The notes beneath the pieces were generated by a model. That model searched no databases and was not told the DNA's origin. It saw nothing but the letters and a program-made list of their open reading frames with translations. From positions 1 through 32,228 of the forward strand of contig NZ_JAGGKT010000030.1 in NCBI RefSeq assembly GCF_017873965.1: a stretch of 32,228 nucleotides of DNA, written 5' to 3'. Both the position numbers and the translations under genes were made by a program. Below are positions 1 to 7,800 of this stretch, piece after piece (position 1 is the first letter of the stretch; each line of letters starts with the position of its first letter). The DNA is from Ammoniphilus resinae. Its GTDB lineage: Bacteria; Bacillota; Bacilli; Aneurinibacillales; RAOX-1.

Positions 1-95
1 ATGGTGTTACGGGTATTACGGTGTTACGGCATGGTTAAAAGTCAGTCGTATCAAGGGTTGAGGGCTTGTTCAGGTGTAACACCAGGTGTAACACC
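1..95. repeat. 95-bp terminal direct repeat (circular closure), left copy
   Basis: Bases 1-95 are identical to bases 32134-32228. An exact, odd-length overlap at both ends of a contig is the normal sign of a circular molecule closed by a k-mer assembler. The true element would then be about 32,133 bp. The repeat lies inside the iteron region, so the origin candidate is split by the window edges. A genuine short terminal redundancy of a linear genome is less likely because coding and repeat patterns continue smoothly across the junction. Confidence 0.9.
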
Positions 96-120
96 AACCT
101 ATATTTTATGGTGTTACACT
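1..120. other. Right part of the iteron-type replication origin candidate
   Basis: Iteron-like GGTGTTACGG units lie at 3-12 and 20-29, with a degenerate GTATTACGG at 13-21. Two perfect 11-bp palindromes, GGTGTAACACC, occur at 73-83 and 85-95, and a further GGTGTTACACT lies at 110-120. The block is continuous with the repeats at 31937-32030 once the circle is closed. Repeated short sites beside an AT-rich tract are typical of theta-replicating plasmid origins. Which protein binds them cannot be told; the primase-helicase at 22478 is the only obvious replication initiator candidate and is not adjacent. Confidence 0.7.
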
Positions 121-210
121 TATGCATAGAACTAATTTTTGTAAGGAAACTTTGAAAAATCGTGACATCGCAATGAGATTTCTTTAAAAGTTTTAAATTC
201 TAATGATTTT

Positions 211-239
211 TTGATACAAATGAAATAGGGGAATATTTT
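211..239 (+). promoter_or_regulatory. Sigma-A type promoter for the 282-716 gene
   Basis: TTGATA (211-216) and TATTTT (234-239) are separated by 17 bases and lie 42 bases before the TTG start at 282. This is a reasonable vegetative promoter for the first gene after the origin. Confidence 0.5.
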
Positions 240-281
240 CTTAAGGTTTTATCACTAAGAGAAACGATTGGAGGGGAGAAA

Positions 282-716
282 TTGAGAAGATATTTTGTTC
301 AAAAGGACAAAATGATGGAAACCTATCAACCGGATCAAGCTGACTTCGTCCTGGTAGAAAAATCAGAGCTGGATCAATTAGAACAAAAAATAAAAAACAG
401 AGAGGAGCAGCTGCAGAGGCTACACCAAAAACTAACTGGCGAGAACTTGAAATTTAGATTAATCCATATAGATTATCTCGATGGTTATAGTAATCAGCGA
501 TATAAGAACGATCCTAAGATTTACGTTTCTATTCATTTACCCATAGCACACAAACCTGAAAACATGGAAAAGGCAAAAAGCTTAGTTGTATTTGTTTTTG
601 AAAAGTATCTGGCAAATGGAAGATCATATAAGCTTCATTTTGCCCCTGGTGCTGGATGGTCTGTAAATCTTGAACTAACAAACGAGGAATTTGAAGCTTT
701 CCAATTGCCTGAATGA
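282..716 (+). CDS. Hypothetical coiled-coil protein next to the origin (144 aa)
   Basis: I do not recognise the family. The start is taken as TTG at 282 because a GGAGGGG ribosome-binding site ends about six bases before it; ATG codons at 312 and 315 are alternatives without a comparable site. Residues about 25-50 (KSELDQLEQKIKNREEQLQR) form a short charged coiled coil, suggesting a dimer. The C-terminal half is a compact alpha/beta-looking domain without Cys clusters or membrane segments. It is the first gene downstream of the iterons, transcribed away from them, so a role in replication control or origin binding is possible. That is inference from position only. Confidence 0.65.
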   Translation: MRRYFVQKDKMMETYQPDQADFVLVEKSELDQLEQKIKNREEQLQRLHQKLTGENLKFRLIHIDYLDGYSNQRYKNDPKIYVSIHLPIAHKPENMEKAKSLVVFVFEKYLANGRSYKLHFAPGAGWSVNLELTNEEFEAFQLPE

Positions 717-749
717 TTGATACAATAAGGACATACCTTTAATTTATTG

Positions 750-1665
750 ATTAATTAGCTATTAGCGAGATGCTGTAGCACGGCGAGATGCCAAATGAAC
801 CTATTTTTGATTGTTTTTTTGCAACCATCACGCGATGGTTAGCGGTTAATCCTACGGGACATTGCTCTTTGGAGTACAGAGTTCCCCCTTGATTGGGGAC
901 CATGACCTTAACACGGGATAACTGTGCCTGTTTTTAGCCGGCCAGAAGAGAATCAATTCAGAAATAGGAAATGTGCTCTGGTGTTGTTATGTACGTCCCG
1001 GTTGATCCGAGTAGACGAGGTTAACGCACACCAAACAAGAGGAATTTGTAAATTGACAATTCAATCCGTAAGACGAAAACTATCATTTTGGTAGTATACG
1101 TCAAGGTGACCATATTGCAGGCGAGGTTGGCAAAAGAAAGAATGCCATGGACGTCCTTATGGGCTGTTAATGAAATCGATGGGAATGTTGTAATTTCCGT
1201 GTGATCTTCATTAGCAGCCCTTTTTATTTGGTCAAAGGAGCACATGAGCGATTAGCAGTTTTCAAATCCTTGATTCCAGCTACCGGGTCAAGCGATAAGC
1301 TGCTGATTGGAGTAACCAAAGGTAGATTGATCGAGATACAATGCCACGGATCGAACCAAGGGGATTACCTCTTGTGTGTGGATGAAAGAATCGTTCAATA
1401 TGTTGCTGTCCATACATAGACAGTCGGATTGCAGGCGCCGTTACAGCCGATCGCCGCGGGGGGCGGTTTAAAAATACCAAGTGCACTTGAAAGGTGAAAA
1501 GTGCGACGACGCGAGGTCGGGAAATCGTAGAAGGTCTATCGTCTTCTGCTATCCAATGGGATAGTGAGCCGAAAGGTCTTTAGCTGAAATACGTTTTTTA
1601 CGGTAACCTACTACGACCCCTTATCGCTTAATCATGTCACGGATTAGAGGGAGACCCTCAGCCCA
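750..1665 (+). ncRNA. Candidate large structured noncoding RNA region (class unknown)
   Basis: About 0.95 kb without a convincing gene but dense in stable hairpins. Examples: 821-843 (AACCATC/GATGGTT, loop ACGC); 881-900 (GTTCCC/GGGGAC); 1072-1102 (GACG, ACTATC/GGTAGT, CGTC); a 14-bp stem 1161-1174/1207-1220 with inner GGGAA/TTTCC; 1478-1489 (self-complementary CAAGTGCACTTG); 1549-1564 (CTATCC/GGATAG); 1568-1577 (GAAA tetraloop); and 1647-1659 (GAGGG/CCCTC). Possible long-range helices are 855-860 with 995-1000 and 1515-1519 with 1614-1618. In five stems the non-Watson-Crick pair is G-U if read as plus-strand RNA but A-C on the minus strand, supporting plus transcription. TTTTT after the 14-bp stem (1221-1225) could be an internal terminator, giving two RNAs. 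Size and plasmid/phage setting recall GOLLD and ROOL RNAs, but I cannot assign a class. Confidence 0.6.
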
Positions 1666-1705
1666 TTAACTTTTGAAAAATAATTAGGGAGGAGTCTTTT
1701 TTGTC

Positions 1706-2737
1706 ATGCAAAAATTAGGGTCAATGAAATACCAGGTGGAAAGTGCGCTCAAGGTCATTAACTATATCGGTCAGTCCAAGCATGAGGCGAAAAAGAAGAT
1801 TGGAAGCAACAAGGTGACCGGAATTTATAGCATTAAATATTTTCGAAAGGTCTTGGGGAGCAGCATTTTGTTCTCTCAGTTTGCCAAGCGTGAATTTAAG
1901 ATCAAAAGCATTTTTGAGTTGCAGCCAGAGCATCATGCGGCCTACATCGACGAACTTCAGCAGAAGGAAGTAACCAAAGGGTATTTGACCAACGTAGAAA
2001 GCCATTTGCTAAAGCTTCAGACAGCAATGCGGTTAATATCCGAGAAGAATCACAGAAAGCCTGTAACATTTATGGAGAAGCGTTTGATTAGTTGGAAGGA
2101 TAAGGAGAAGCCAAAAGATAGGAGTTACACTGAAGAAGAAATCCAAAAGCTTGAGCCCCACTTCTCCCGGGCTGTGGCCACTGCTATGCGTATGTCTCTT
2201 AATTTAGGATTCCGCACCGTAACGATTTGTAATATAAGAGTGGAACACGTAGTAACCCAGGAGGATGGGAGTCTACGGATTGAAATTCCGGACGGTAAAG
2301 GGATCACCAAAGGCGGACGTTTTCTATACCTGAATGTATCCTCTTCCTACGCCCCAGAATTGATTGGTTTGATTAAAAATAAAGGTCCAAAAGACAAAAT
2401 ACTCCCCCTCAAAGAAAACACGCTCAGACAGGGATTAAAACGCGCCTGTGAAGCTTCCGGTGTTGAGTCTGCCGGATTTCATGGATTCAGACACACATAT
2501 GCCCGGAGGAGATTGGAACAAATCATGGGAGATCGTTTTACTGAGGGGAAAATAATGATCGATTATATCTTGAAAAACAGGGATCGCGGCCGGAGAATGG
2601 ATGATGGAATATCCAAAGATCCCCTGGATCCTTATCGGAAGTCATTTGAATGGGTGCAGGATTGTGTAAACATAGTACACGGGGAGCTGGGACATGGTAA
2701 GAGTCGTTGGGCCCTTGTTGCGGTATATATGTCATAA
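1706..2737 (+). CDS. Tyrosine recombinase 1, divergent Xer/integrase type (343 aa)
   Basis: Catalyses site-specific DNA strand exchange through a 3'-phosphotyrosine intermediate. The N-terminal part (about 1-130) is a helical SAM-like core-binding domain. In the catalytic domain I see R170 (LGFRTVTICNI), K198 or K202 (DGKGITKGG), H259-x-x-R262 (HGFRHT), H330 (ELGHGKS) and Y341 in the last three residues. About 67 residues separate R262 from H330, clearly more than in XerC/XerD, so this is a divergent branch with an insertion. The start is ATG 1706 after GGGAGGAG. The gene ends 7 bp before a dif-like site (2745-2772), which is its likely substrate. It follows the structured RNA region directly. 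A relaxase-like role, as known for the TcpM tyrosine recombinase family, is a less likely alternative. Confidence 0.87.
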   Translation: MQKLGSMKYQVESALKVINYIGQSKHEAKKKIGSNKVTGIYSIKYFRKVLGSSILFSQFAKREFKIKSIFELQPEHHAAYIDELQQKEVTKGYLTNVESHLLKLQTAMRLISEKNHRKPVTFMEKRLISWKDKEKPKDRSYTEEEIQKLEPHFSRAVATAMRMSLNLGFRTVTICNIRVEHVVTQEDGSLRIEIPDGKGITKGGRFLYLNVSSSYAPELIGLIKNKGPKDKILPLKENTLRQGLKRACEASGVESAGFHGFRHTYARRRLEQIMGDRFTEGKIMIDYILKNRDRGRRMDDGISKDPLDPYRKSFEWVQDCVNIVHGELGHGKSRWALVAVYMS

Positions 2738-2744
2738 AAAACAA

Positions 2745-2772
2745 GGTTTTGATAATGGCAGTTTCCACAACC
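2745..2772 (+). other. dif-like recombination site S4
   Basis: Left arm GGTTTTGATAA, spacer TGGCAG, right arm TTTCCACAACC. The arms are imperfect inverted copies, and the 11-6-11 layout is that of chromosomal dif. Each arm differs by one base from the S3 arms (28079-28106). It begins 7 bp after the stop of tyrosine recombinase 1 and lies 46 bp before an AT repeat cluster, the same arrangement as S1 and its cluster at 11531. Confidence 0.72.
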
Positions 2773-2818
2773 ATAAATATTTTCGCAGTCACAACATCAA
2801 TACTAATATCCGTGTTAT

Positions 2819-2848
2819 AATTAATGTTAAGGTTAATGTTAATATTAG
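2819..2848. repeat. ATTAAC-type repeat cluster A
   Basis: Contains ATTAATGTTAAGGTTAATGT, then TAATATTAG: four GTTAAT/GTTAAG-like hexamers in phase. On the other strand it reads as the TTAACATTAA motif shared with clusters at 17776, 18676, 28022 and 28350. Candidate binding site for the plasmid RHH ParB-like protein. Confidence 0.5.
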
Positions 2849-2866
2849 TATATTCATTTTTTTATG

Positions 2867-2911
2867 AAAGTCCTTTACTCCTGCGGAATTTCCGGGAATA
2901 AAGGACTTTTT
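2867..2911 (+). terminator. Rho-independent terminator
   Basis: Perfect 11-bp inverted repeat AAAGTCCTTTA (2867-2877) and TAAAGGACTTT (2899-2909), continuing into a T-run. It separates the recombinase region from the operon beginning at 2939, or acts as an attenuator in that operon's leader. Confidence 0.75.
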
Positions 2912-2938
2912 ATTTTAATAAAGAAAGGGTGTTTGGTT

Positions 2939-3073
2939 TTGGGTCTATCAGCAGCCGCAAGACAATTAAGGAACTCAAAACGGAGGGAGTGGTACAAACA
3001 AAATAAGGAAAAGCAAAAGCAGTACAATGAGCGCTATTGGGAAAAGAAAGCTGAACAATTGCAAAGGGCGTGA
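2939..3073 (+). CDS. Small basic phage-type protein (44 aa)
   Basis: The reading frame is open from 2864, but that upstream part overlaps the terminator hairpin. The likely start is TTG at 2939 after AGAAAGGGTG; TTG 2933 is the alternative. The product is highly charged and helical, with the pattern KRREWYKQNKEKQKQYNERY then WEKKAEQ. The same pattern occurs in the 50-aa protein at 22299 (RREYMRKYMREWRARNPEKV, then MRYWDRQKEE), so the two are paralogues. Such short Arg/Lys/Trp/Tyr-rich proteins are common in phages of Bacillota and may bind nucleic acid. The stop codon overlaps the GTG start of the next gene. Confidence 0.6.
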   Translation: MGLSAAARQLRNSKRREWYKQNKEKQKQYNERYWEKKAEQLQRA

Positions 3074-3438
3074 GATGGATGGAAAACTTTCAGGTTAAAA
3101 ACGTACTAACGGAAGCTTTGACCAACAGGTTTTTAGAACTTGGGGAAAAACGAAATAGTTTAACGCCAGATGAAATCAAGGAGTACATGGATCTTTACTA
3201 CGAGATCACGGTAGCAAATAACCAGCTAATGGATGAACTGAATTCAAAGTTCAATGACTTAATTAATGATCAAGAGATCCTCCTTGGGAAAATATCGGAA
3301 ATGTCGGATCAAAACAAGGCATTAGAAACCACATTGGAGGAATCCGAGTTTTGGATTAAAGTATATCGCCTTTTTCTATTTGAAAATGGACTGATAGAGG
3401 AATACGGCAAATGGTTAAAAACCAAAAACGAGGGGTGA
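3070..3438 (+). CDS. Hypothetical coiled-coil protein (122 aa)
   Basis: Not recognised. The start is GTG 3070, overlapping the previous stop (translational coupling); ATG 3079 is the alternative. The whole chain is predicted helical, with heptad-like stretches around residues 20-60 and 65-100 (ISEMSDQNKALETTLEESEF). No membrane segment or catalytic motif is visible. It sits four bases upstream of the virion-like 453-aa gene, so it is probably a scaffold- or chaperone-type partner of the two large proteins that follow; this is inference from position and composition. Confidence 0.6.
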   Translation: MRWMENFQVKNVLTEALTNRFLELGEKRNSLTPDEIKEYMDLYYEITVANNQLMDELNSKFNDLINDQEILLGKISEMSDQNKALETTLEESEFWIKVYRLFLFENGLIEEYGKWLKTKNEG

Positions 3439-3442
3439 TAAC

Positions 3443-4804
3443 ATGGCAAGTTTAGCAGAGATTCAAAAACAGAATTTACAGCGATACATTACTCAGAATC
3501 CAAACAACCAAGACGCAGCTGCACGATTGCAAGCGTGGAATACGTCAGGGAGTGATCCTGGATCAGGGTACAAAGCACCTTCTCAGCCGACCCAACCGGC
3601 CCAAGCTAATGCGACGAACATCGTTCAACAAAACCCTATGCAAAAGGCGTTTGATGACTATTACAAGGTGATGAACAGTGGTTTTGGTGATGCGGAATCA
3701 TTGGCACGAAATCAGGCGTCCCGGTTAGCACAAGAAAAGAAAGGTGCTTATCAAGCCTCTTTACAAAATGCTGCAACGAACAGAGATGTAGGACTTAGAG
3801 GGGTAGAAAGTAGTCTTGCAGACGCTAAACAGAGAACAGAGGAAACAGCCTTTCAACAGTATTTAGCTTCCCGGCAAAATATGGCCAACCGCGGCTTGAG
3901 TGGTCAAGGGTTAGCAAAGGATGAAGATACCCGCCTGCAGTTGGCTCACAACCGGGAGATCCTGGGGCATGAGCGAAATGCAGCAGATAGACGATATGCT
4001 ATAGACCAAGCTTATAACGATCAATCTAAAGCGCTATACGATCAGATGGGACAAGTTAGCGAATCCGACCTATACAATGAGTTATTCGCCCAATACCGTT
4101 CTCAGGCGGCACAGGAACAATCGATGAAGGCACAGCAGCTAATGAGTTATATCAACGCCATGAACCAACAGCAACAGCAAGAATTGGACAATCAGTTTAG
4201 GCAAGATCAATTTGGACTCCAGAAAGAACAATTCCAATATGGCCAGGAACAGGATTCGCTCAATAGACGAGAAGCAGATAAGAACCGAAACCTTGAATTG
4301 GCCCAATGGTTTACTCAAAACTATGGGGTGCCAGTGGCTCCTAAAGAATCCTATCAAGGGCTACTTAACCAGGTTCAAGGAATCAAGCCACTTAAAGTCC
4401 AAGAATTTGAAGAGGATAAACGTAGGTTTGGACTTAACTATGCCCTTGAACAACAGGCTAAATCTATTTCGGCTATGAATGCACAAACTTCACGGATGAG
4501 TGCTAATAATTCAGCATCAAACGCTAACTTTAACCGAATGATGGATATTTGGAAAGCAACAGGGGTAGCACCTTCTGGTATTTCAGGTGTTGAAGCAGGC
4601 ACACCTTGGTACCAAGGGACAAAAACAACAAATTACAATTACAAAACGGACCCAGACTTCGCTGAGGACGTTGGAAGCGTAATGACTACCCCGGAAAAAT
4701 CATTGCAAATGCTCACTTCAAACGCCCAGCGATTCATCCAGAAATACGGGTATGAAGGTTATCAGGACCTAATGAAGGCTGCAAGATCCCAAATTGAGGA
4801 ATAA
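3443..4804 (+). CDS. Gln-rich virion-like structural/ejection-type protein (453 aa)
   Basis: The start is ATG 3443 with GAGGGGTGATAAC upstream. Residues about 1-60 are low-complexity Pro/Gln/Asn. From about 75 to 300 the chain is long helical, Gln/Asn/Arg-rich, with motifs such as ANRGLSGQGLAKDEDTRLQL and QQQQQELDNQFRQDQFGLQK. This composition and the RGLSGxGxA pattern are usual in minor virion or internal (ejection) proteins of phages of Bacillota. There is no signal peptide or enzyme motif. It is paired with the 1455-aa protein 16 bp downstream. No capsid or portal gene accompanies it, so it may be a phage relic, a helper-dependent component, or adapted to plasmid transfer. Confidence 0.6.
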   Translation: MASLAEIQKQNLQRYITQNPNNQDAAARLQAWNTSGSDPGSGYKAPSQPTQPAQANATNIVQQNPMQKAFDDYYKVMNSGFGDAESLARNQASRLAQEKKGAYQASLQNAATNRDVGLRGVESSLADAKQRTEETAFQQYLASRQNMANRGLSGQGLAKDEDTRLQLAHNREILGHERNAADRRYAIDQAYNDQSKALYDQMGQVSESDLYNELFAQYRSQAAQEQSMKAQQLMSYINAMNQQQQQELDNQFRQDQFGLQKEQFQYGQEQDSLNRREADKNRNLELAQWFTQNYGVPVAPKESYQGLLNQVQGIKPLKVQEFEEDKRRFGLNYALEQQAKSISAMNAQTSRMSANNSASNANFNRMMDIWKATGVAPSGISGVEAGTPWYQGTKTTNYNYKTDPDFAEDVGSVMTTPEKSLQMLTSNAQRFIQKYGYEGYQDLMKAARSQIEE

Positions 4805-4820
4805 AAGGGGGTGACCATTT

Positions 4821-7800
4821 ATGGCTGGATTGTTCAATCAATTAGGTAATCAAGGATCATCCGGGGAAAGAAAAAACAAAGGGTTAATTAATTCCTTATT
4901 GGAGGAAGAAAGTAAAAAAAATAGAAAAATGGTTTCAGGGGCATTTAATAATGCCCTTGAAATAGATAATCAATTAAAACATGAGGAAAAGGAAAGAAAA
5001 AGACAGGTTGTTGTGGATTCCTTTAAAAACACCATTAATTCGAAAAACCAAATAAACATAAGCCCATCAAAAACAGGTGGGCTTTCCGTAGCAAAGCCTG
5101 AAGGGTTATGGGGACAGACGAAGGAAGCAGCAAAAGACACTTTCGATTTCCTTTTTGAAAAGCTTCCAAAGGGGTCATTGAATACTTATGACAAGTCTAT
5201 TCGTCCGGTGTTTGATGAAGTTGGTTCCACTCTTCTTGATAACCCGGTGGGTAAAGCATTGGCAAGCGGAAATCTGTTTTACGAAAAAGCAATTGAAGGG
5301 ATGACCAATAGGGCGCAAAAAACAGAGGTTCAGAACCCCATTACGGCATTTACCGAGGGTTTTAATAATCCTAAAAAGGTGAAAAGCGGTCAGGTTTTGT
5401 TTAACGAAAACTACACGGGTGGGGCTAATATCCCCGGCATGGTGGATTTGGCAGGATTGTCCCATATGAAAAGTGGGATGAAAACACCGGGTATCTCAGA
5501 ATTAGGTGGGTTGGGTGTTGATATTGCTCTTGATCCACTTAATGTGCCGATCTTCAAAGGTGCTAAATTCCTTGGTGGTAAAGCCAATGAGTTAACACAA
5601 AATGTGGCTTTATCAAGGGCAATAAATAAGGCTCAACCAATCGGCAAAAATCCGCTTTCCGAGGTAGTAAATAGACCTGCACAGGTTCAGCAAGTCAATC
5701 CGATTATGGAAATTATAGAGCAATCGAAATTAAAACCAAACCAGGGACCATTATCACAAGGGAAATTCAAGGTGAGCACCCCGGCATCTAATCAATTGGA
5801 AGATCTATACTCCATCGCCAAGGAAAGAGGGTTGCCGCCTGGTAGAGAGTACGAATATCTGCAAGGTCTTTGGTCTGAGATTGCACCACCAACGGCAGGA
5901 TCTCTGGATGATCTAATCAAAGCAGCTACCAAAGAAGGTTCTGTATCAGATATGGTGAGGACCGGGGCTAAAAATTTACAGAAAGCCAAAGAGGCGCAAA
6001 AATACGGCATTTATCAGCCTCTTAAATTGGGCGAGAAGGAAATTTCAAAGACTGTTAATGTAATTGACCCGTTCCCTACTTTTAAAGGCAATGAAGCTGC
6101 TCTTGATCTTTCTAAGCTACCAAAGAAAGACCTAACAAAGTCTCCTTTTGATGTTATCCCTAAAGGTAAGCCAATATTAAACGAGCAAATTACACCAGTA
6201 AAACAAATTGATGAAGTGGCAGCTACCGTGGCAGAAACACCCAAAAACTCCTCACAATCTATTTTGAAGAATGAGAAGGAAAGAGGGTTTATAGAAACTC
6301 TAAAGGAATCTCCGAAGTCCTCTCAGCCGTTTTTAGAAGGGTTGGAAGGTAAAGGAAAATACAAACCTATTACCAATGCAGAAACGGCAGAACAAGCTAA
6401 TAGACGGGTGGCTCACAACATCGATGAAGCAGCAGGATATGTCTTAGGGGCAGGCAAAAATAATGAGCATGTAACACCTGAACATATAGCCACTGGACTA
6501 AGGTTAATAGATGAATTCCAGAAGCAAGGGAACCACCAAAGGGCGGTTGATATAGCAGAGAAAATTGCAGAATTGGGAACGAAAGCCGGTCAATCCGTTC
6601 AGGCATTCTCTATTTATAACCGTTTATCTCCAGAGGGGATCTTACTCCATGCGCAGCGAATAGCGAGCAGGGTAAATGAGCGGTTAAGACCGGGAGAAAC
6701 ACCGGTTAAGGTTACGAATGAAATGGCTTCACAGCTAACGGACTTAGCCACTACTGTAAAAGCAATGGAGGGGGCTAACCAATCGGCAAATAATGTCATT
6801 TCCCTAATGGAAAAAGCCAAGTCCGGGAAAAAACTAACGGCTGATGAATTGAAGGAAGTACAGCGATTTGCTCAAGAGGCGAAAAAGGTTATAGGCGACC
6901 AAGCACCTAAACCGAAGAAAGCTCCTTCAGTACCTAAAGAACCGGCCGTCAGAAAACAGGTCATTTCCTTCCTGGAACAACAAGAGAAGGCAGCAAGGGA
7001 ACGAATTGCAGCCCGAAAAGGAAGAATGAATTCCTTGCCTGTCGATGAACTTGCAGATTACGCAATCATAGGAGCTTCCAAAATGGGGAAAGGTGCTGTG
7101 AAATTCTCGATTTGGTCCGAGCAAATGGTCAAAGAGTTTGGGGAAGATATCAGGCCACACCTTGCAGCAATCTACGATAAAGCGGTTGAAACGATTGAAA
7201 ACCATGTCACGGCGATCAGCAGAACAAGGCTGAGTGATGTTGAGAAGATCACCAACAAAGCTTTAAAGGCTAATGGGATTGACCCGACTGAAGCGGAAAA
7301 CCTTAGAAAAATGGCAACGGAAATATCCAAGTTGACCGGAGAACAGAAGATTGAAGCCATGCAAGAGCTGCAAGCCACATTACAGCTTTTAGATAAGCCG
7401 ACATTCTTGCAAAAGGTATCCTCTTTCCAAACCCAGGCCCAATTATTGAACCCTAAAACCCTGCTTACAAGAAACCCGTTAGGAAACGAGTTATTCTACC
7501 GACTGGAACGGATCAATAAGTATCTGTCCACCCCGATCGACTGGACAAGATCCAAGATAACCGGGGGAGAACGGACTGTAACCTTCCATACAGCAGGGCA
7601 AGGAGGATACTGGAAAGGATTCATTAAAGGGGCTAAGGCAGGGTGGAAAGGCGTGAATGTGAATGGTTTGGAAACACAATTTGACCTAAGAGGGCCGGCT
7701 TTCCGTGGCAAGTGGAACCCATTGACATATACAGAAAAGATGCTGGGGGCATCCCTTAGGTCCTTTGATAATGCCGCATATGAAAGAGCCGTAAATCAAA

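Noticed and set aside
1201-1419. 72-aa plus-strand frame inside the structured RNA region
   Set aside because: Begins at GTG within the long hairpin, has no ribosome-binding site, and no family is recognisable; hairpin density explains the region better. A degenerate gene cannot be fully excluded.
1500-1665. GTGCG at 1501 as 5' end of a group II intron
   Set aside because: No domain V hairpin with the AGC triad and no reverse transcriptase or exon context could be found.
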